Positions 9,133 through 18,170 are shown, numbered from the stretch's first letter. The stretch: 64,000 bases of DNA from Paludisphaera borealis (GCF_001956985.1 NZ_CP019082.1:6386001-6450000), one strand, 5' to 3'. A program made the numbers and translations. The notes: generated by a model from the sequence alone, not told the origin.

Positions 9133-9319
9133 TTCCGCCGTCCATCTCGGCTTCGACGACGAGCACGGCAGAGCAGCCGACGTTGTCCGCCATCCAGACG
9201 GTCCCCGAGCCGTCCGCGGTCTTTCAAGGGCTGGTGGCCGTCATGCTGGCCGCGGCCTACCTCGCCAACCGTCGCCGGATGCGTCCTGACGCTCAGGCGC
9301 GGTCCACAAGTCCGGCTCG
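9063..9319 (+). pseudogene. Orphan PEP-CTERM sorting tail
   Basis: A frame open from 9063 encodes TVPEPSAVFQGLVAVMLAA followed by a basic end (YLANRRRMRPD), at 9198-9290. This is the PEP-CTERM layout: a VPEP motif, one membrane helix and an Arg cluster. In other bacteria it directs proteins to the exosortase sorting system. The body of the exported protein is absent: before the tail there is only a short Ser/Thr-rich piece (SISASTTSTAEQPTLS). The frame does not stop after the Arg cluster but runs into the antisense of the next gene, so this looks like a gene fragment. Confidence 0.45.
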
Positions 9320-10729
9320 TTACGACGGCATCGAGGCGCTTTCGCCGGCCAGCCAGCCGGTGCTCCAGGCGGCCTGGAAGTTGTAGCCGCCGATGAGGCC
9401 GTCGAGGTTCAGGACCTCGCCGCACAGGTGGAAGCCGAGGACGAGCCGGCTTTCGAGGGTTCGCGGGTCCACCTCGGCGAGGTGGACGCCGCCGCTGGTG
9501 ACCTCGGCCTTTTCAAAGCCGAGGGTGTCGGTGATCGGCAGTGCGAGCCCCTTGAGCGCCTGGACGATGCGAAGGCGCTCCGACCGCGACAGGTCCGGGC
9601 CGATCCGGGTGCGAGGCACGCCGCAGACGTCGAGGAGGCAGTCGGCGAGCCGATGGGCGAGGTCGGCCGAGAGGATCGAGCTGACCGAGCTTCGACCCTG
9701 ACGCGTCGCGGTCTGAAGCCGCTCGTCGAGTTCCTCTCGCGAGACGCCGGGGCGAAGGTCGAGCCGAAGTTCGAGTCGGTCGGAGCCGTCGTACCGAGCC
9801 ACGGCGCGGCTGACGTCGAGGATCGCCGGTCCGCTCAGCCCGAAGTGCGTGAAGAGGACCGCCTCGCGGCGCTGCTGCAGCGGAGGCCCCGACGGCCCAT
9901 GAACCGAGGCGACCACGTCCGAGAGGGTCAAACCCTTGAGCGTCAGCGGCCATTCCGGCACGATCCGCAAAGGGACCAGGGCAGGGCGGGGGTCGATCAG
10001 CGTATGGCCGAACGCCTGGGCGACCGCGTATCCGTCGCCGGTCGTTCCGCAGCCGGGGTACGACTTCCCCCCCACGGCCAGGATCACGCGCCGGGCGTCG
10101 ATCGAGCCCTCGGCCAGGACGATCCGGAAGCCAGCCGACTCTCCGTCCTCCGCGTTCCGCCTCTCTACCGACCGTACGGGGCTCAGGCATCGCAGCTCTG
10201 CGCCTGACCGTTCCAGGCGTCGCGTCAGGGCTTCGAGAACATCGACGGCCCGGTCGGATACGGGGAAGAGCTTGCCGTTGCCTTCGATCTTCACGGCCAG
10301 GCCTTCGGACTCGAACATCCGCACGGTCTGGTCGACGTCCAACCGCCGCAGCGCGTGGCCGAGGAACGGGCCGCCCGCGCCGAACGCGTCCTGGATCGCG
10401 CGGGTCCCCCGGCGCTGGGCCGGGTCGAACGCCGGGTCGATCGGTCCGGAAACGGCTTCGAGCCGGCGCAGCCCCCGGGCGTTGGTGATGTTGCACCGGG
10501 TCCCGCCCGACATCAGGATCTTCACCCCCGCTCGACGGTTCTTCTCGACCAGCACCACCCGGGCGCCGCACTCGGCGGCGCGGATCGCCGCGACCAGGCC
10601 GGCGGCCCCGGCTCCCAGCACGGCCACGTCGTATTGCTGGTCGGATCGGTCGAGAGGCTCTGCCGTGGTCACGAGAAGGATGCCGCCTACAAAGGGGGAG
10701 GATTGAGGTCGCGGCTGACGACCCGACAC
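9320..10729 (-). CDS. NAD(P)/FAD-dependent oxidoreductase, HI0933/YhiN/BaiN family
   Basis: 469 residues from the longest start, or about 450 from a GTG at 10672 (VTTAEPLDRSDQQ), which fits the family length better. A Rossmann FAD-binding site is at about residues 33-60 (VAVLGAGAAGLVAAI ... VVLVEKN). Family signatures are KILMSGGTRCNITN, the VILAVGGKSYPGCGTTGDGY loop and the end motif HLCGEVLNLDGLIGGYNFQ. Members are flavoproteins of poorly known function; BaiN is linked to bile-acid dehydroxylation, others to unknown reductions. It is monocistronic here, with a repeat cluster upstream. Confidence 0.88.
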   Translation of the reverse strand: MSGRQPRPQSSPFVGGILLVTTAEPLDRSDQQYDVAVLGAGAAGLVAAIRAAECGARVVLVEKNRRAGVKILMSGGTRCNITNARGLRRLEAVSGPIDPAFDPAQRRGTRAIQDAFGAGGPFLGHALRRLDVDQTVRMFESEGLAVKIEGNGKLFPVSDRAVDVLEALTRRLERSGAELRCLSPVRSVERRNAEDGESAGFRIVLAEGSIDARRVILAVGGKSYPGCGTTGDGYAVAQAFGHTLIDPRPALVPLRIVPEWPLTLKGLTLSDVVASVHGPSGPPLQQRREAVLFTHFGLSGPAILDVSRAVARYDGSDRLELRLDLRPGVSREELDERLQTATRQGRSSVSSILSADLAHRLADCLLDVCGVPRTRIGPDLSRSERLRIVQALKGLALPITDTLGFEKAEVTSGGVHLAEVDPRTLESRLVLGFHLCGEVLNLDGLIGGYNFQAAWSTGWLAGESASMPS

Positions 10730-10775
10730 GGATCATGGGAGTCAACAAACCGCGATGCCTGGATCCGAAATAGAA

Positions 10776-10912
10776 GCCCGAAGCGCCAGCGAGTGCATTC
10801 CCCGCCAGCATGCTGAATCAGCAAACGCAAAACCATGCACTCGCTGGCGCTTCGGGCTTGTAATTCACTCGTTCGGAAGAAGCGAAACCATGCACTCGCT
10901 TGCGCTTCGGGC
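10776..10912. repeat. Three copies of a 22-bp short repeat
   Basis: The unit TGCACTCGCTGGCGCTTCGG plus GC occurs at 10836-10857 and, with one change (GCTTGCGC), at 10891-10912, and in inverted orientation at 10776-10797. The inverted copy and the 10836 copy can form a long hairpin with a loop of about 38 bases. The two direct copies are preceded by AACCA and followed by TTGTA. This is a REP-like cluster in an intergenic region. Confidence 0.8.
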
Positions 10913-10969
10913 TTGTATTTCGATGGTTCGTAATCCGTGTTCGGTCGTTAGGGGATCGCGGCGGACGTC

Positions 10970-12301
10970 TCACATGACCGTGAAATAGCCGGCCACCGCG
11001 AAGTCAACATACTCGCGATTCAGCTCAAGCGGCAAGTCGTTGTAGATGCAATAATTGCGGACCTGGAGCAAAAGATCGCGGGGCTGGCAGCAGCGGAACG
11101 GCCGGCCGACGGCTTTGTAATGGTGGTTGATCATATAATCCACGGCGGCGTCGTCGATCCGAGGAAAGCCCAGTTTGGGGGCGAACCGGTGGAGCATGCC
11201 GCGGAACATCTCCTCGGTCGGGTCTTCCGCCAGGATCTTGTAGGGGATGCGCCTGAGGAACGCCTCGTCGACCAGCTCGCGCGGCTCCAGGTTGGTCGAG
11301 AAGATGATGAGCTGGTCGAACGGGACGCGGAACTTCTTGCCGGTCGGCAGGCTGAGGAAATCGAAACGGTTCTCGAGCGGCATGATCCAGCGGTTGAGCA
11401 GCTCGACCGGCTGCATCCGCTGGCGGCCGAAGTCGTCGATCAGGAACGTCCCCAGGTTGCTCTTGAGCTGAAGCGGCGCCTCGCAGACGCGGGTCATCGG
11501 GTCGAAGCGGATCTCCAGGTCTTCCATCCTCAACTCGCCCCCCGCGACGATCGTGGGGCGTCGGATTCGAACCCAGCGCTGGTCGTGGTCGCAGCCTCCG
11601 AGCAGTCCGCTCCCCTCGGTCGATTCGACGACCTCGTGGTTGGCGAGGTCGAACAGCTTGAGCAACTGGCCTTCGATCAGGATCACGCGAGGAATCCAGA
11701 CGCTGGTGCCGAAACACCGGGTGATCCGCTCGGCGATGCTCGTCTTGCCGTTGCCCGGCGGCCCGTACAGAAACAGCCCCCGGCCCGAGTTGATCGCCGG
11801 CCCCAGGCTGCGGACGGTCGCCTCCGAAAGCACCAGATCGGCGAGCGCCTCGCGAAGGTCCTTTTCGTGGGGGTGCTCGGAAACGATCGTCTGGGCGCTC
11901 ACGGCCTTCAGGTAGTCGTCGAAGGGGACCGGGGCCGGACCGACGTAGGAGCACTCCTCGGCGTACCCTCGCGCCCGCGCCCGGCCGACGTCGGTCAGCG
12001 AATAGTGGAAATCGTTGGCCGCCGCGGAATTGGCGTAGGTCACGATCTGCTGGTTCTTGAGCAGTCTGAGGAACTCCGGAAACGGGCCGAACGGCAGGCC
12101 CAGCTCGGCGGCGATCTTCCGGCCCGTGGCTTGCCCCTCGACGAACAAGAGCTTGAGAATCAGGCTTTCGACCAGCGTGTGGTTGAGGCCGGCTTCCTCG
12201 AACGTGGCGACCGGCGTGGGTGAAAACGGCTCGCGGCCGCGCATGCCGGCGACATCAAGCAACGAATGCGAATCTGACCCAACTATAGCCAAACCGCTCA
12301 C
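10970..12301 (-). CDS. AAA+ family ATPase with N-terminal winged-helix-like region
   Basis: 443 residues from a GTG at 12299-12301, chosen because GGGGAGG lies seven bases upstream; the longest frame (to 12379) starts with an unlikely TTG. The N-terminal 120 residues (LVESLILKLLFVEGQATGRK, then LPFGPFPEFLRLLKNQQIV) look like a DNA-binding or partner-binding winged helix. The ATPase core shows Walker A GPPGNGKTS, Walker B FLIDDFG, sensor I FSTNLEP and an Arg finger region EAFLRRIPYKI. The C-terminal lid contains GRPFRCCQPRDLL. The family resembles orphan planctomycete ATPases of unknown role; the substrate cannot be deduced. Confidence 0.8.
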   Translation of the reverse strand: MSGLAIVGSDSHSLLDVAGMRGREPFSPTPVATFEEAGLNHTLVESLILKLLFVEGQATGRKIAAELGLPFGPFPEFLRLLKNQQIVTYANSAAANDFHYSLTDVGRARARGYAEECSYVGPAPVPFDDYLKAVSAQTIVSEHPHEKDLREALADLVLSEATVRSLGPAINSGRGLFLYGPPGNGKTSIAERITRCFGTSVWIPRVILIEGQLLKLFDLANHEVVESTEGSGLLGGCDHDQRWVRIRRPTIVAGGELRMEDLEIRFDPMTRVCEAPLQLKSNLGTFLIDDFGRQRMQPVELLNRWIMPLENRFDFLSLPTGKKFRVPFDQLIIFSTNLEPRELVDEAFLRRIPYKILAEDPTEEMFRGMLHRFAPKLGFPRIDDAAVDYMINHHYKAVGRPFRCCQPRDLLLQVRNYCIYNDLPLELNREYVDFAVAGYFTVM

Positions 12302-12381
12302 CAGAGCACCTCCCCAGGTCGAGACCGAGCCGGCTCGCCCGTCCCGTTTCCGTGAGCGAGTCGAGGAGCCTGCGCGCAAAC

Positions 12382-12918
12382 CTAGGTTGCGGCGTCGGGG
12401 GCGTCAAACCGATCGGGGTCGTCGCTGTCGAGCGTGAGGGCGGCCATGAGGCGGTCGGAAAGCCGTGGCGAGGCTTCGGGGAGGTCGATCCGGACGCGAC
12501 GAGAGGAGGCGTCGAGGGGCTCGATCGCGACCCACCAGGCGTCGGCCGGCAACAGGTTACGGACGCGGTCGGCCCACTCGACCAGACACACGCCCCCCGC
12601 CTTCCAGTAGTCGGCCGGACCCAGGTCTTCGAATTCGGCCGGCGAGGTCAGCCGGTAGACGTCGATATGGTAGACCGGCATCCGGCCTTCATATTCATGG
12701 ATGAGCACAAAGGTCGGGCTGGCGATCGCCCCGGGATCGACGCCGAGCGATTCGGCGATCGCCCGCGACAGCCGGGTCTTCCCGGCGCCCAGCGGCCCGA
12801 CCAGGGCGACGACGACGTTCGGGGCGAGAACGTCGGCGAGCGCCTGGCCCAGCCGTTCGGTCTCGCCCTCGTCGTCGAGGTCGATTTGCAGGCCGGATTC
12901 GGATCGAAGAATATTCAT
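12382..12918 (-). CDS. tsaE: tRNA threonylcarbamoyladenosine biosynthesis ATPase
   Basis: 178 residues. TsaE works with TsaB and TsaD to attach the threonylcarbamoyl group to A37 of ANN-decoding tRNAs. The P-loop is GPLGAGKTRLSRAI; family signatures are SPTFVLIHEYEG, VYHIDVYRL and the VEWADRV motif. Start ATG at 12918 overlaps the thiL stop (ATGA), so the two are coupled. The slightly long, Asp-rich C-terminus is not conserved in the family. Confidence 0.95.
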   Translation of the reverse strand: MNILRSESGLQIDLDDEGETERLGQALADVLAPNVVVALVGPLGAGKTRLSRAIAESLGVDPGAIASPTFVLIHEYEGRMPVYHIDVYRLTSPAEFEDLGPADYWKAGGVCLVEWADRVRNLLPADAWWVAIEPLDASSRRVRIDLPEASPRLSDRLMAALTLDSDDPDRFDAPDAAT

Positions 12919-13877
12919 CGATTCCGCCCCGCGAGATGGTCGAAACCTCGGGGCTGGACCGGGGACGTACGGCCGTCGCGGGTGCGAAGGCGGAGGCCGG
13001 GCTCCGCCGTGATCACCCCCACGCGATAGAGCTGTACGCCGTCCGGCGGCGAGGCCAGGAGTTGCTCGGCCCGTTCCGGCGCGACGGTCAGGCAGAGTTC
13101 GAAGTCCTCGCCGTCGTTGAGAGCGTGGTCGAGCGCGGAGACGCCGTCGGCCTGGCTCTGGTCGACGGCGTCGGGATGGATCGGGATCGCGTCGGCGTGC
13201 AGCTCGGCGCCGAGCCCGCCGCTCTCTTCGAGGATGTGGCCGAGGTCCGAGGAAAGGCCGTCGGAGAGGTCGATCATCGCGTTCGGCGAGGCGGCTTCCG
13301 CCAGCGCGAGGGCCTCGTCGACCCTCGGCTCGGGTCGGAGGTGGCGGCCCCGGAACAGGCTGCCGCCCAGGGGACCCGTCACGAAAACGACGTCGCCCAC
13401 TTGCGCGCCGGAACGAGGCGCCGCGCCCAGCGGCGTCGTGTCGCCGAGCAGGGTGACGGAGATCACGAGCGGGCCGTCCCAGGCGTTGGTGTCGCCGCCG
13501 ACGAGGACGACGTCGAACCGATCGGCCATCCGCTTGAGACCTTCGTGAAGTCCCTGAGCAACGGCGACGGCGTCGGCCCGGGGCAGGGCCACGGCGACCA
13601 CGGCGAACCGGGGCACGCCCGCCATCGCGGCGATGTCCGAGATGTTCGCCCCCATCGCCTTGTAACCTACCGCCTCGGGGCCGTCGTCCTTCAGTCGGAA
13701 GTGGCGGCCGTCCATCAACATATCGGTCGTCACAAGCGCAAATGACTCGCGGGAGAAATCGACGATCGCGCAATCGTCGCCGATGCCCAGGATCACGTCG
13801 TCCCGGGGTTCGTCCGACTGGCTGCGGCGAATCCAGTCGATCAGCCCGAATTCACCGGTCGGCTTCGACTCGCTCAT
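12915..13877 (-). CDS. thiL: Thiamine-monophosphate kinase
   Basis: Phosphorylates thiamine monophosphate to the active diphosphate. 320 residues, typical length. Motifs are GEFGLIDWI at the N-terminus, GIGDDCAIV, TTDMLMDGRHF, ANISDIAAMAG, GGDTN and the late DLSDGLSSDLGHIL and LNDGEDFEL, all part of the AIR-synthase-like ATP and metal site. It overlaps tsaE by four bases and glycerate kinase by four bases, so it lies in the middle of a coupled operon. Confidence 0.96.
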   Translation of the reverse strand: MSESKPTGEFGLIDWIRRSQSDEPRDDVILGIGDDCAIVDFSRESFALVTTDMLMDGRHFRLKDDGPEAVGYKAMGANISDIAAMAGVPRFAVVAVALPRADAVAVAQGLHEGLKRMADRFDVVLVGGDTNAWDGPLVISVTLLGDTTPLGAAPRSGAQVGDVVFVTGPLGGSLFRGRHLRPEPRVDEALALAEAASPNAMIDLSDGLSSDLGHILEESGGLGAELHADAIPIHPDAVDQSQADGVSALDHALNDGEDFELCLTVAPERAEQLLASPPDGVQLYRVGVITAEPGLRLRTRDGRTSPVQPRGFDHLAGRNR

Positions 13878-15037
13878 ACGCGACGGTCTCCCCGCTTGCG
13901 GTGTCGGCTGCCCGCCAGAAAGCCTCGAAACGCCTGCTCAGCGGCCTTTTCAAGTAGGTTCGACGCCTCGGCGACGGCGGTTTCCAGGCGGATGGGACCG
14001 GGGCAGATGGAGAAATAGGCGTCGATCCCCTCGTCGAGCGCCTTCTCGGCGCCGTCGCCGATCGAGCCCACGAGAGCAATCGTCGGGCAGCCGAACGAAC
14101 GAGCCAGCCGGGCGACGCCGACGGCCGTCTTGCCGAATGCGCTCTGGGCGTCGAGCGAGCCCTCGCCGGTCAGGCAGAGGTCGGCCCTTTTGAGGTGGTC
14201 CTTGAGCCCCACGGCGTCGATGACGAGGTCAATGCCGCGTTCGAGGCGTCCCCCCGCAAAAGCCACCAGCCCGCCGCCCAGCCCCCCCGCCGCGCCCGCG
14301 CCAGGGATCGTGGCGATCGAGACGCCGAGGTCGCGCTCGACGACTTGAGCAAGCCTGGTCAGATTGCGATCCAGTTCGGCGACCATCTCGGGCGTGGCCC
14401 CTTTTTGCGGGCCGTAGACGGCCGACGCTCCATCGGGACCGCAGAGCGGGTTCGTCACGTCGCACGCGACGGCGATCTCGACGCCGGAGAGTCCCGGCGT
14501 ACGCCCCCCGGGCTCGATCCGGGCAAGGCGTCCGAGTGGGCCGCCGCCCGGCCCGATCTCCTGGCCGTCGGAATCCAGCAGACGGAACCCGAGGGCCTGG
14601 GCCAGACCGGCTCCGCCGTCGTTGCTCGCGCTGCCGCCGATGCCGACGATCAAGCGTCGAGCGCCCGCGGCGACCGCCGCCAGCAGCAATTCACCGGTCC
14701 CTCGCGTGGTGGTCGAAAGCGGGTCGCGCTTGTCGGCGGGAACCAGGACGAGTCCCGAGGCTGTCGCCATCTCGACGACCGCGGTGCGGCCGTCGCCGAG
14801 CATCCCGAACCGCGCCTGGACGGGCTTTCCGAGGGGGCCGGTCGCCTCCGCCGTGTGAAAGGTTCCGCCCGTCGCGGCCACAAGGGCTTCGACGATCCCC
14901 TCGCCTCCGTCGGCCATCGGCACTTGCTCGATCTCGGCCGAGGGCAGTACCGATCGAACCCCGCGCGCCATGGCCTGGGCGGCTTGCGAGGCGGTCAGGC
15001 TGCCCTTGAATTTGTCTGGAGCGATGACGACTCGCAT
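13874..15037 (-). CDS. Glycerate 2-kinase (GlxK/GarK family)
   Basis: Phosphorylates D-glycerate, normally to 2-phosphoglycerate, linking glyoxylate or serine breakdown to glycolysis. 387 residues, usual for the family. Seen: VVIAPDKFKGSLTA at the N-terminus, MADGGEGIVEAL, the GIGGSASNDGGAGLAQALG loop, VACDVTNPLCGP, the glycine-rich PGAGAAGGLGGGL and CLTGEGSLDAQSAFGK. The start ATG at 15035-15037 gives APDKFKGS at residue 5, as in homologues. It ends overlapping thiL and begins 47 bp after csrA, so all four probably share one transcript. Confidence 0.95.
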   Translation of the reverse strand: MRVVIAPDKFKGSLTASQAAQAMARGVRSVLPSAEIEQVPMADGGEGIVEALVAATGGTFHTAEATGPLGKPVQARFGMLGDGRTAVVEMATASGLVLVPADKRDPLSTTTRGTGELLLAAVAAGARRLIVGIGGSASNDGGAGLAQALGFRLLDSDGQEIGPGGGPLGRLARIEPGGRTPGLSGVEIAVACDVTNPLCGPDGASAVYGPQKGATPEMVAELDRNLTRLAQVVERDLGVSIATIPGAGAAGGLGGGLVAFAGGRLERGIDLVIDAVGLKDHLKRADLCLTGEGSLDAQSAFGKTAVGVARLARSFGCPTIALVGSIGDGAEKALDEGIDAYFSICPGPIRLETAVAEASNLLEKAAEQAFRGFLAGSRHRKRGDRRV

Positions 15038-15084
15038 CAAGTCCACTTTGAAGGTGCCTGCATGGGTTGGTTCGACGTCGTCGA

Positions 15085-15285
15085 TCAGGACATGGTTGCT
15101 TCCAGAAGCCGCTCTTCGTCCCGCATTCTGGGCATCTCGAAGACGATCTCCTGACGCTTGATCGAGACGTGCTCGGGGGCCTCGATGCCGATCCGAACCG
15201 ACTTGGAGTCGATCTTGGCGATGGTGATCCGAATGTCCGGGCCGATCTGGATGGCTTCGCCCAACTTCCTGCTCAGAACCAGCAT
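15085..15285 (-). CDS. csrA: Carbon storage regulator, RNA-binding protein
   Basis: 66 residues. Dimeric regulator that binds GGA motifs near ribosome sites and blocks or stabilises messages. The N-terminal MLVLSRKLGEAIQIG and RIGIEAPEHVSIKRQEI are classic, including the RNA-binding Leu4 and Arg44-equivalent positions. The start at 15283-15285 is set by a strong AAGGAGG eight bases before the ATG; upstream frame extensions are not part of the protein. It is the first gene of the operon with glycerate kinase, thiL and tsaE. Confidence 0.97.
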   Translation of the reverse strand: MLVLSRKLGEAIQIGPDIRITIAKIDSKSVRIGIEAPEHVSIKRQEIVFEMPRMRDEERLLEATMS

Positions 15286-15300
15286 GATACATCCTCCTTG
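15286..15300 (-). promoter_or_regulatory. Strong ribosome site of csrA with GGA motif
   Basis: The minus strand reads CAAGGAGGATGTATC directly before the ATG. The AAGGAGG element (15293-15299) is an unusually good match for this window and contains GGA triplets of the kind CsrA binds, so self-regulation is possible. That is an inference from known csrA genes. Confidence 0.6.
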
Positions 15301-15544
15301 AGTGACCTTCGGATTTTTTCTCAAGCCTGGCGTATGAGGTGGCGTCGTCGTTCCTGCTTGAGCACCTCGCATGCCAATACGACGCGAAGGTCGGCAAGGT
15401 TCGTCGGTCTTCTTCAAGTTTACTACCAAACCGCCAAATCCTTGGGACTTCGGCGGACTGGGCGATCCTGACGGTGGGTCGGATTTGCTGTAAGATCACT
15501 CCGAGAATTGAAAAAGTTACCTTGAGTCGAGAGGTTCGTGGTTC

Positions 15545-18127
15545 GTGGACCAGCCGAAGACGGCGAAATGCGCGGTGGAGACGCTTCGATTCACGCATGG
15601 GACCTCTCGGTGGGCGGGGGCGGCGGCGATCCTCGGGATGTGGGCCGGCCTGCTCACTTGGCTCTGGCCGATCGGGCTCGGCGGCGCCATGCCGGTCGGC
15701 GGCGACGTCACCCAGTTCTTCATGGGGCTCATGAGCGTCCTCTCGGAGTCGCTGGCCGAGCGTCGCTTGCCCGTCTGGAACGACCTCTGGGGATACGGCT
15801 TCCCGGGAATCGGCGAGAGTCAGATGGGGGCCCTCTATCCTCCCCACATGGTGTTGTACGGGGCCCTGTCGATCGAACGAGCCTACGTCGCCAGCCTTGT
15901 GCTCCACACGCTCTGGGGAGGGCTCGGAGCCTACTGGGCCGGTCGGGTCTTCGGTCTGAGCCGGGCCGGGTCGGCGTTCTCGGCGTTCATCTTCTCGACC
16001 TCCGGCTTCTTCGTGATCCATATGCCGCACCCCTGGGGTTACACGACCGGCTCGTGGCTCCCCTGGGCGTGGTGCGCGGCCTGGCGGCTCCTGAGCGACG
16101 ACCCGAACGGAGAGCCGATGCCGAGCACGGCCGCACGGCTTTTCGTGCTGACCCTTGTGCTGGTCCTCCAGGTGCTGCCCGGCCACTTCCAGATCGCCTT
16201 CATGACCCAGGCGGGAATCGCCCTGATGGCCGCCTGGACCTGTCTCGATCGCGTCCGCGGACGCTCGCTGCGTGAGACGGCCCGGCGGTGGGAACTGGCG
16301 ATGCTGGGTCTCGCGGTCGTCTTTCCACTGGCGGCCGGTCAGCTCTGGCCGACCGCCCGGCTGGCCCGACTCGCGGCCAGCCAGCGCGATTACGAGTACC
16401 TCTCGGGCTTCGCCTCGACCCCGTTCCACCTGGTCAGCCTCGTCGCGCCGAACCTGTTTCACCGGTCGCCCTTGTGGCGGCCGATCGTCTGGGACCCGTT
16501 CCACACCTCGCCGGAAGAGTGCCTGATCTACGTCGGAATCGTACCGTTGCTCCTGGCTATCCTCGCGGTCGCCCGCGAAGCCCGCCGCGACCCGGGCGTC
16601 CGCTGCCTGGCGGTCCTGGCCGTCGTCGGGCTGATTCTCAGCCTCGGGCCTTATGTGCCTGGGTTCCACCTCCTGATCCAGTTTCCCGGGTTCTCGTTCT
16701 TCCGGGCCCCGGCGCGGTGGACGCTGCCCGCCTCGCTCGCCCTGGCGATCCTCGCCGGCAAGGGGCTCGACGCCTGGCCAAGCTGGGAGCGGCCCGGCCG
16801 ATGGCTCGGGGTGCTGGCCGTCGGGGCGGTGCTCTGGGGGGGCGGCGTGCTGGGTCTCATCGAGCTGGCCCTCGGATCGTCGACGCCCTCGGCAAGCCCG
16901 GCGCTGGCTCGCGGCTTCACCCGGGCCTTCGAGATCCGCCCCTGGGCCGACGATCAGACCTTCAAGAGCGTCACGGACCAGGCCCGGAAGCCCGTACTCG
17001 AAGGCGGCCCGAGGCACCGCGAAGCCCGGTCGTTCGAGCAGCGGCGGTTCGAGGTCTACCGGACGGAGCTGACGGAGACGGCGTTCCTGCTGGCGGCGGT
17101 TCTGGTGGTGTCGGGGCTGGCGGGCGTCGCGCAGGCTCGACGGTTTATTCCGATCATGCTGGTCGTGCTGACGGGGGCCGACCTCTGGCTGCTGGGGCGT
17201 CATCGGCTGGTGGACGTTGGGCCGCTCCGGCCGCTGGTCGAGCAGAGTTCGGTGCTGGCCCGGCTGGCGAAGGAGCCGCGTGGGACCCGGACCGCCGACC
17301 CGATGCGCAACCTGCCGATGGCCGCCGGCCTGGCGCCCGTCCAGGCGTACCGGACGCTCGACCTCCCCGCGCTGCCGGCCTTGACCTCCCTGGCCCGAGG
17401 CCCGCTCGCCCCCAGCTCGCAGGGCGAGATCGCCTTTCGGGCGATGCGAGCCACGGGCGTCGGCCTCCGGGTCCTCGACCCGACCGAGGCTTCCGGCCTG
17501 CGGCGTCGGGGAGCGACCGACTTCCAGCCCCGGGCGACCCTGGAAACCCTCTCCGACCCGGTCCTCGCTCGCTGGCTCCTTGGAGCGAACTGGAACCCCG
17601 AGTATCGAGCCGAGGCCGACGAATTCATGATCCTGAAGCCCTCCGAGCCCGCCGCGCAGGCCTGGTTCGTCCCCTCGACGGCCGTGCCGAAATCCGACCT
17701 CTTCGACGACTGGAACGGCGATCCGCGCCCGGTCCTCGACCTGATCGACCGCGCCCGGCCGTTGAAGGCGGTCGTCCGGTCGCCCATCGATTGGGACGTC
17801 ATGGTCGACGTCGACGAACCGGGCTGGGTGTTGATCTCGCAACTGGACGATCCTCAGTGGCAAGCTCGGATCGGATCGGTCGACGGCCGGAGCGACGAGC
17901 CCGCGAACATCGCCCCGGCCTTTCGGGTCAAGAGCCAGGGGGGCGCCTGGCAACGGGTGTTCATCGACAAGCCGAGGGCGGGGGCGGTCCTCCGGCTGTC
18001 GTACGACGCCCGGGATCTTCGGCTGGGGCTGGGGATCTCCGCGGTTTCCTGGCTGGTCTGGCTCATGGCGACAGCCTCTTTTCATCTGGCGTCTCATCTG
18101 GCGTCGCGGCGCCGGTCGAATGTTTGA
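15545..18127 (+). CDS. YfhO-like large polytopic membrane protein
   Basis: 860 residues from a GTG at 15545. There are about 12 hydrophobic helices, then a C-terminal soluble part and a final helix near 830-850. Motifs PVWNDLWGYGFPGIGESQ near residues 75-95 and FSFFRAPARWTLPASLALA near 385-405 are typical of the bacterial YfhO family and related GT-C enzymes that use polyprenyl-phosphate sugars for glycosylation of cell-surface polymers. The exact substrate is unknown. It is divergent from csrA and ends 43 bp before argC. The long antisense frame across it is a codon-bias shadow. Confidence 0.85.
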   Translation: MDQPKTAKCAVETLRFTHGTSRWAGAAAILGMWAGLLTWLWPIGLGGAMPVGGDVTQFFMGLMSVLSESLAERRLPVWNDLWGYGFPGIGESQMGALYPPHMVLYGALSIERAYVASLVLHTLWGGLGAYWAGRVFGLSRAGSAFSAFIFSTSGFFVIHMPHPWGYTTGSWLPWAWCAAWRLLSDDPNGEPMPSTAARLFVLTLVLVLQVLPGHFQIAFMTQAGIALMAAWTCLDRVRGRSLRETARRWELAMLGLAVVFPLAAGQLWPTARLARLAASQRDYEYLSGFASTPFHLVSLVAPNLFHRSPLWRPIVWDPFHTSPEECLIYVGIVPLLLAILAVAREARRDPGVRCLAVLAVVGLILSLGPYVPGFHLLIQFPGFSFFRAPARWTLPASLALAILAGKGLDAWPSWERPGRWLGVLAVGAVLWGGGVLGLIELALGSSTPSASPALARGFTRAFEIRPWADDQTFKSVTDQARKPVLEGGPRHREARSFEQRRFEVYRTELTETAFLLAAVLVVSGLAGVAQARRFIPIMLVVLTGADLWLLGRHRLVDVGPLRPLVEQSSVLARLAKEPRGTRTADPMRNLPMAAGLAPVQAYRTLDLPALPALTSLARGPLAPSSQGEIAFRAMRATGVGLRVLDPTEASGLRRRGATDFQPRATLETLSDPVLARWLLGANWNPEYRAEADEFMILKPSEPAAQAWFVPSTAVPKSDLFDDWNGDPRPVLDLIDRARPLKAVVRSPIDWDVMVDVDEPGWVLISQLDDPQWQARIGSVDGRSDEPANIAPAFRVKSQGGAWQRVFIDKPRAGAVLRLSYDARDLRLGLGISAVSWLVWLMATASFHLASHLASRRRSNV

Positions 18128-18170
18128 ATACTGGTAGCGTGCGGTTTCCCGTTCCTCTGGAGGTTGTCTC

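Noticed and set aside
13874-18097. A 1407-codon open frame on the minus strand that runs through glycerate kinase and on past csrA and the YfhO-like gene
   Set aside because: Only the glycerate kinase part (13874-15037) is real. The remainder is antisense to the YfhO-like gene, Arg/Pro/Gly/Asp-rich and open because of high GC third positions.
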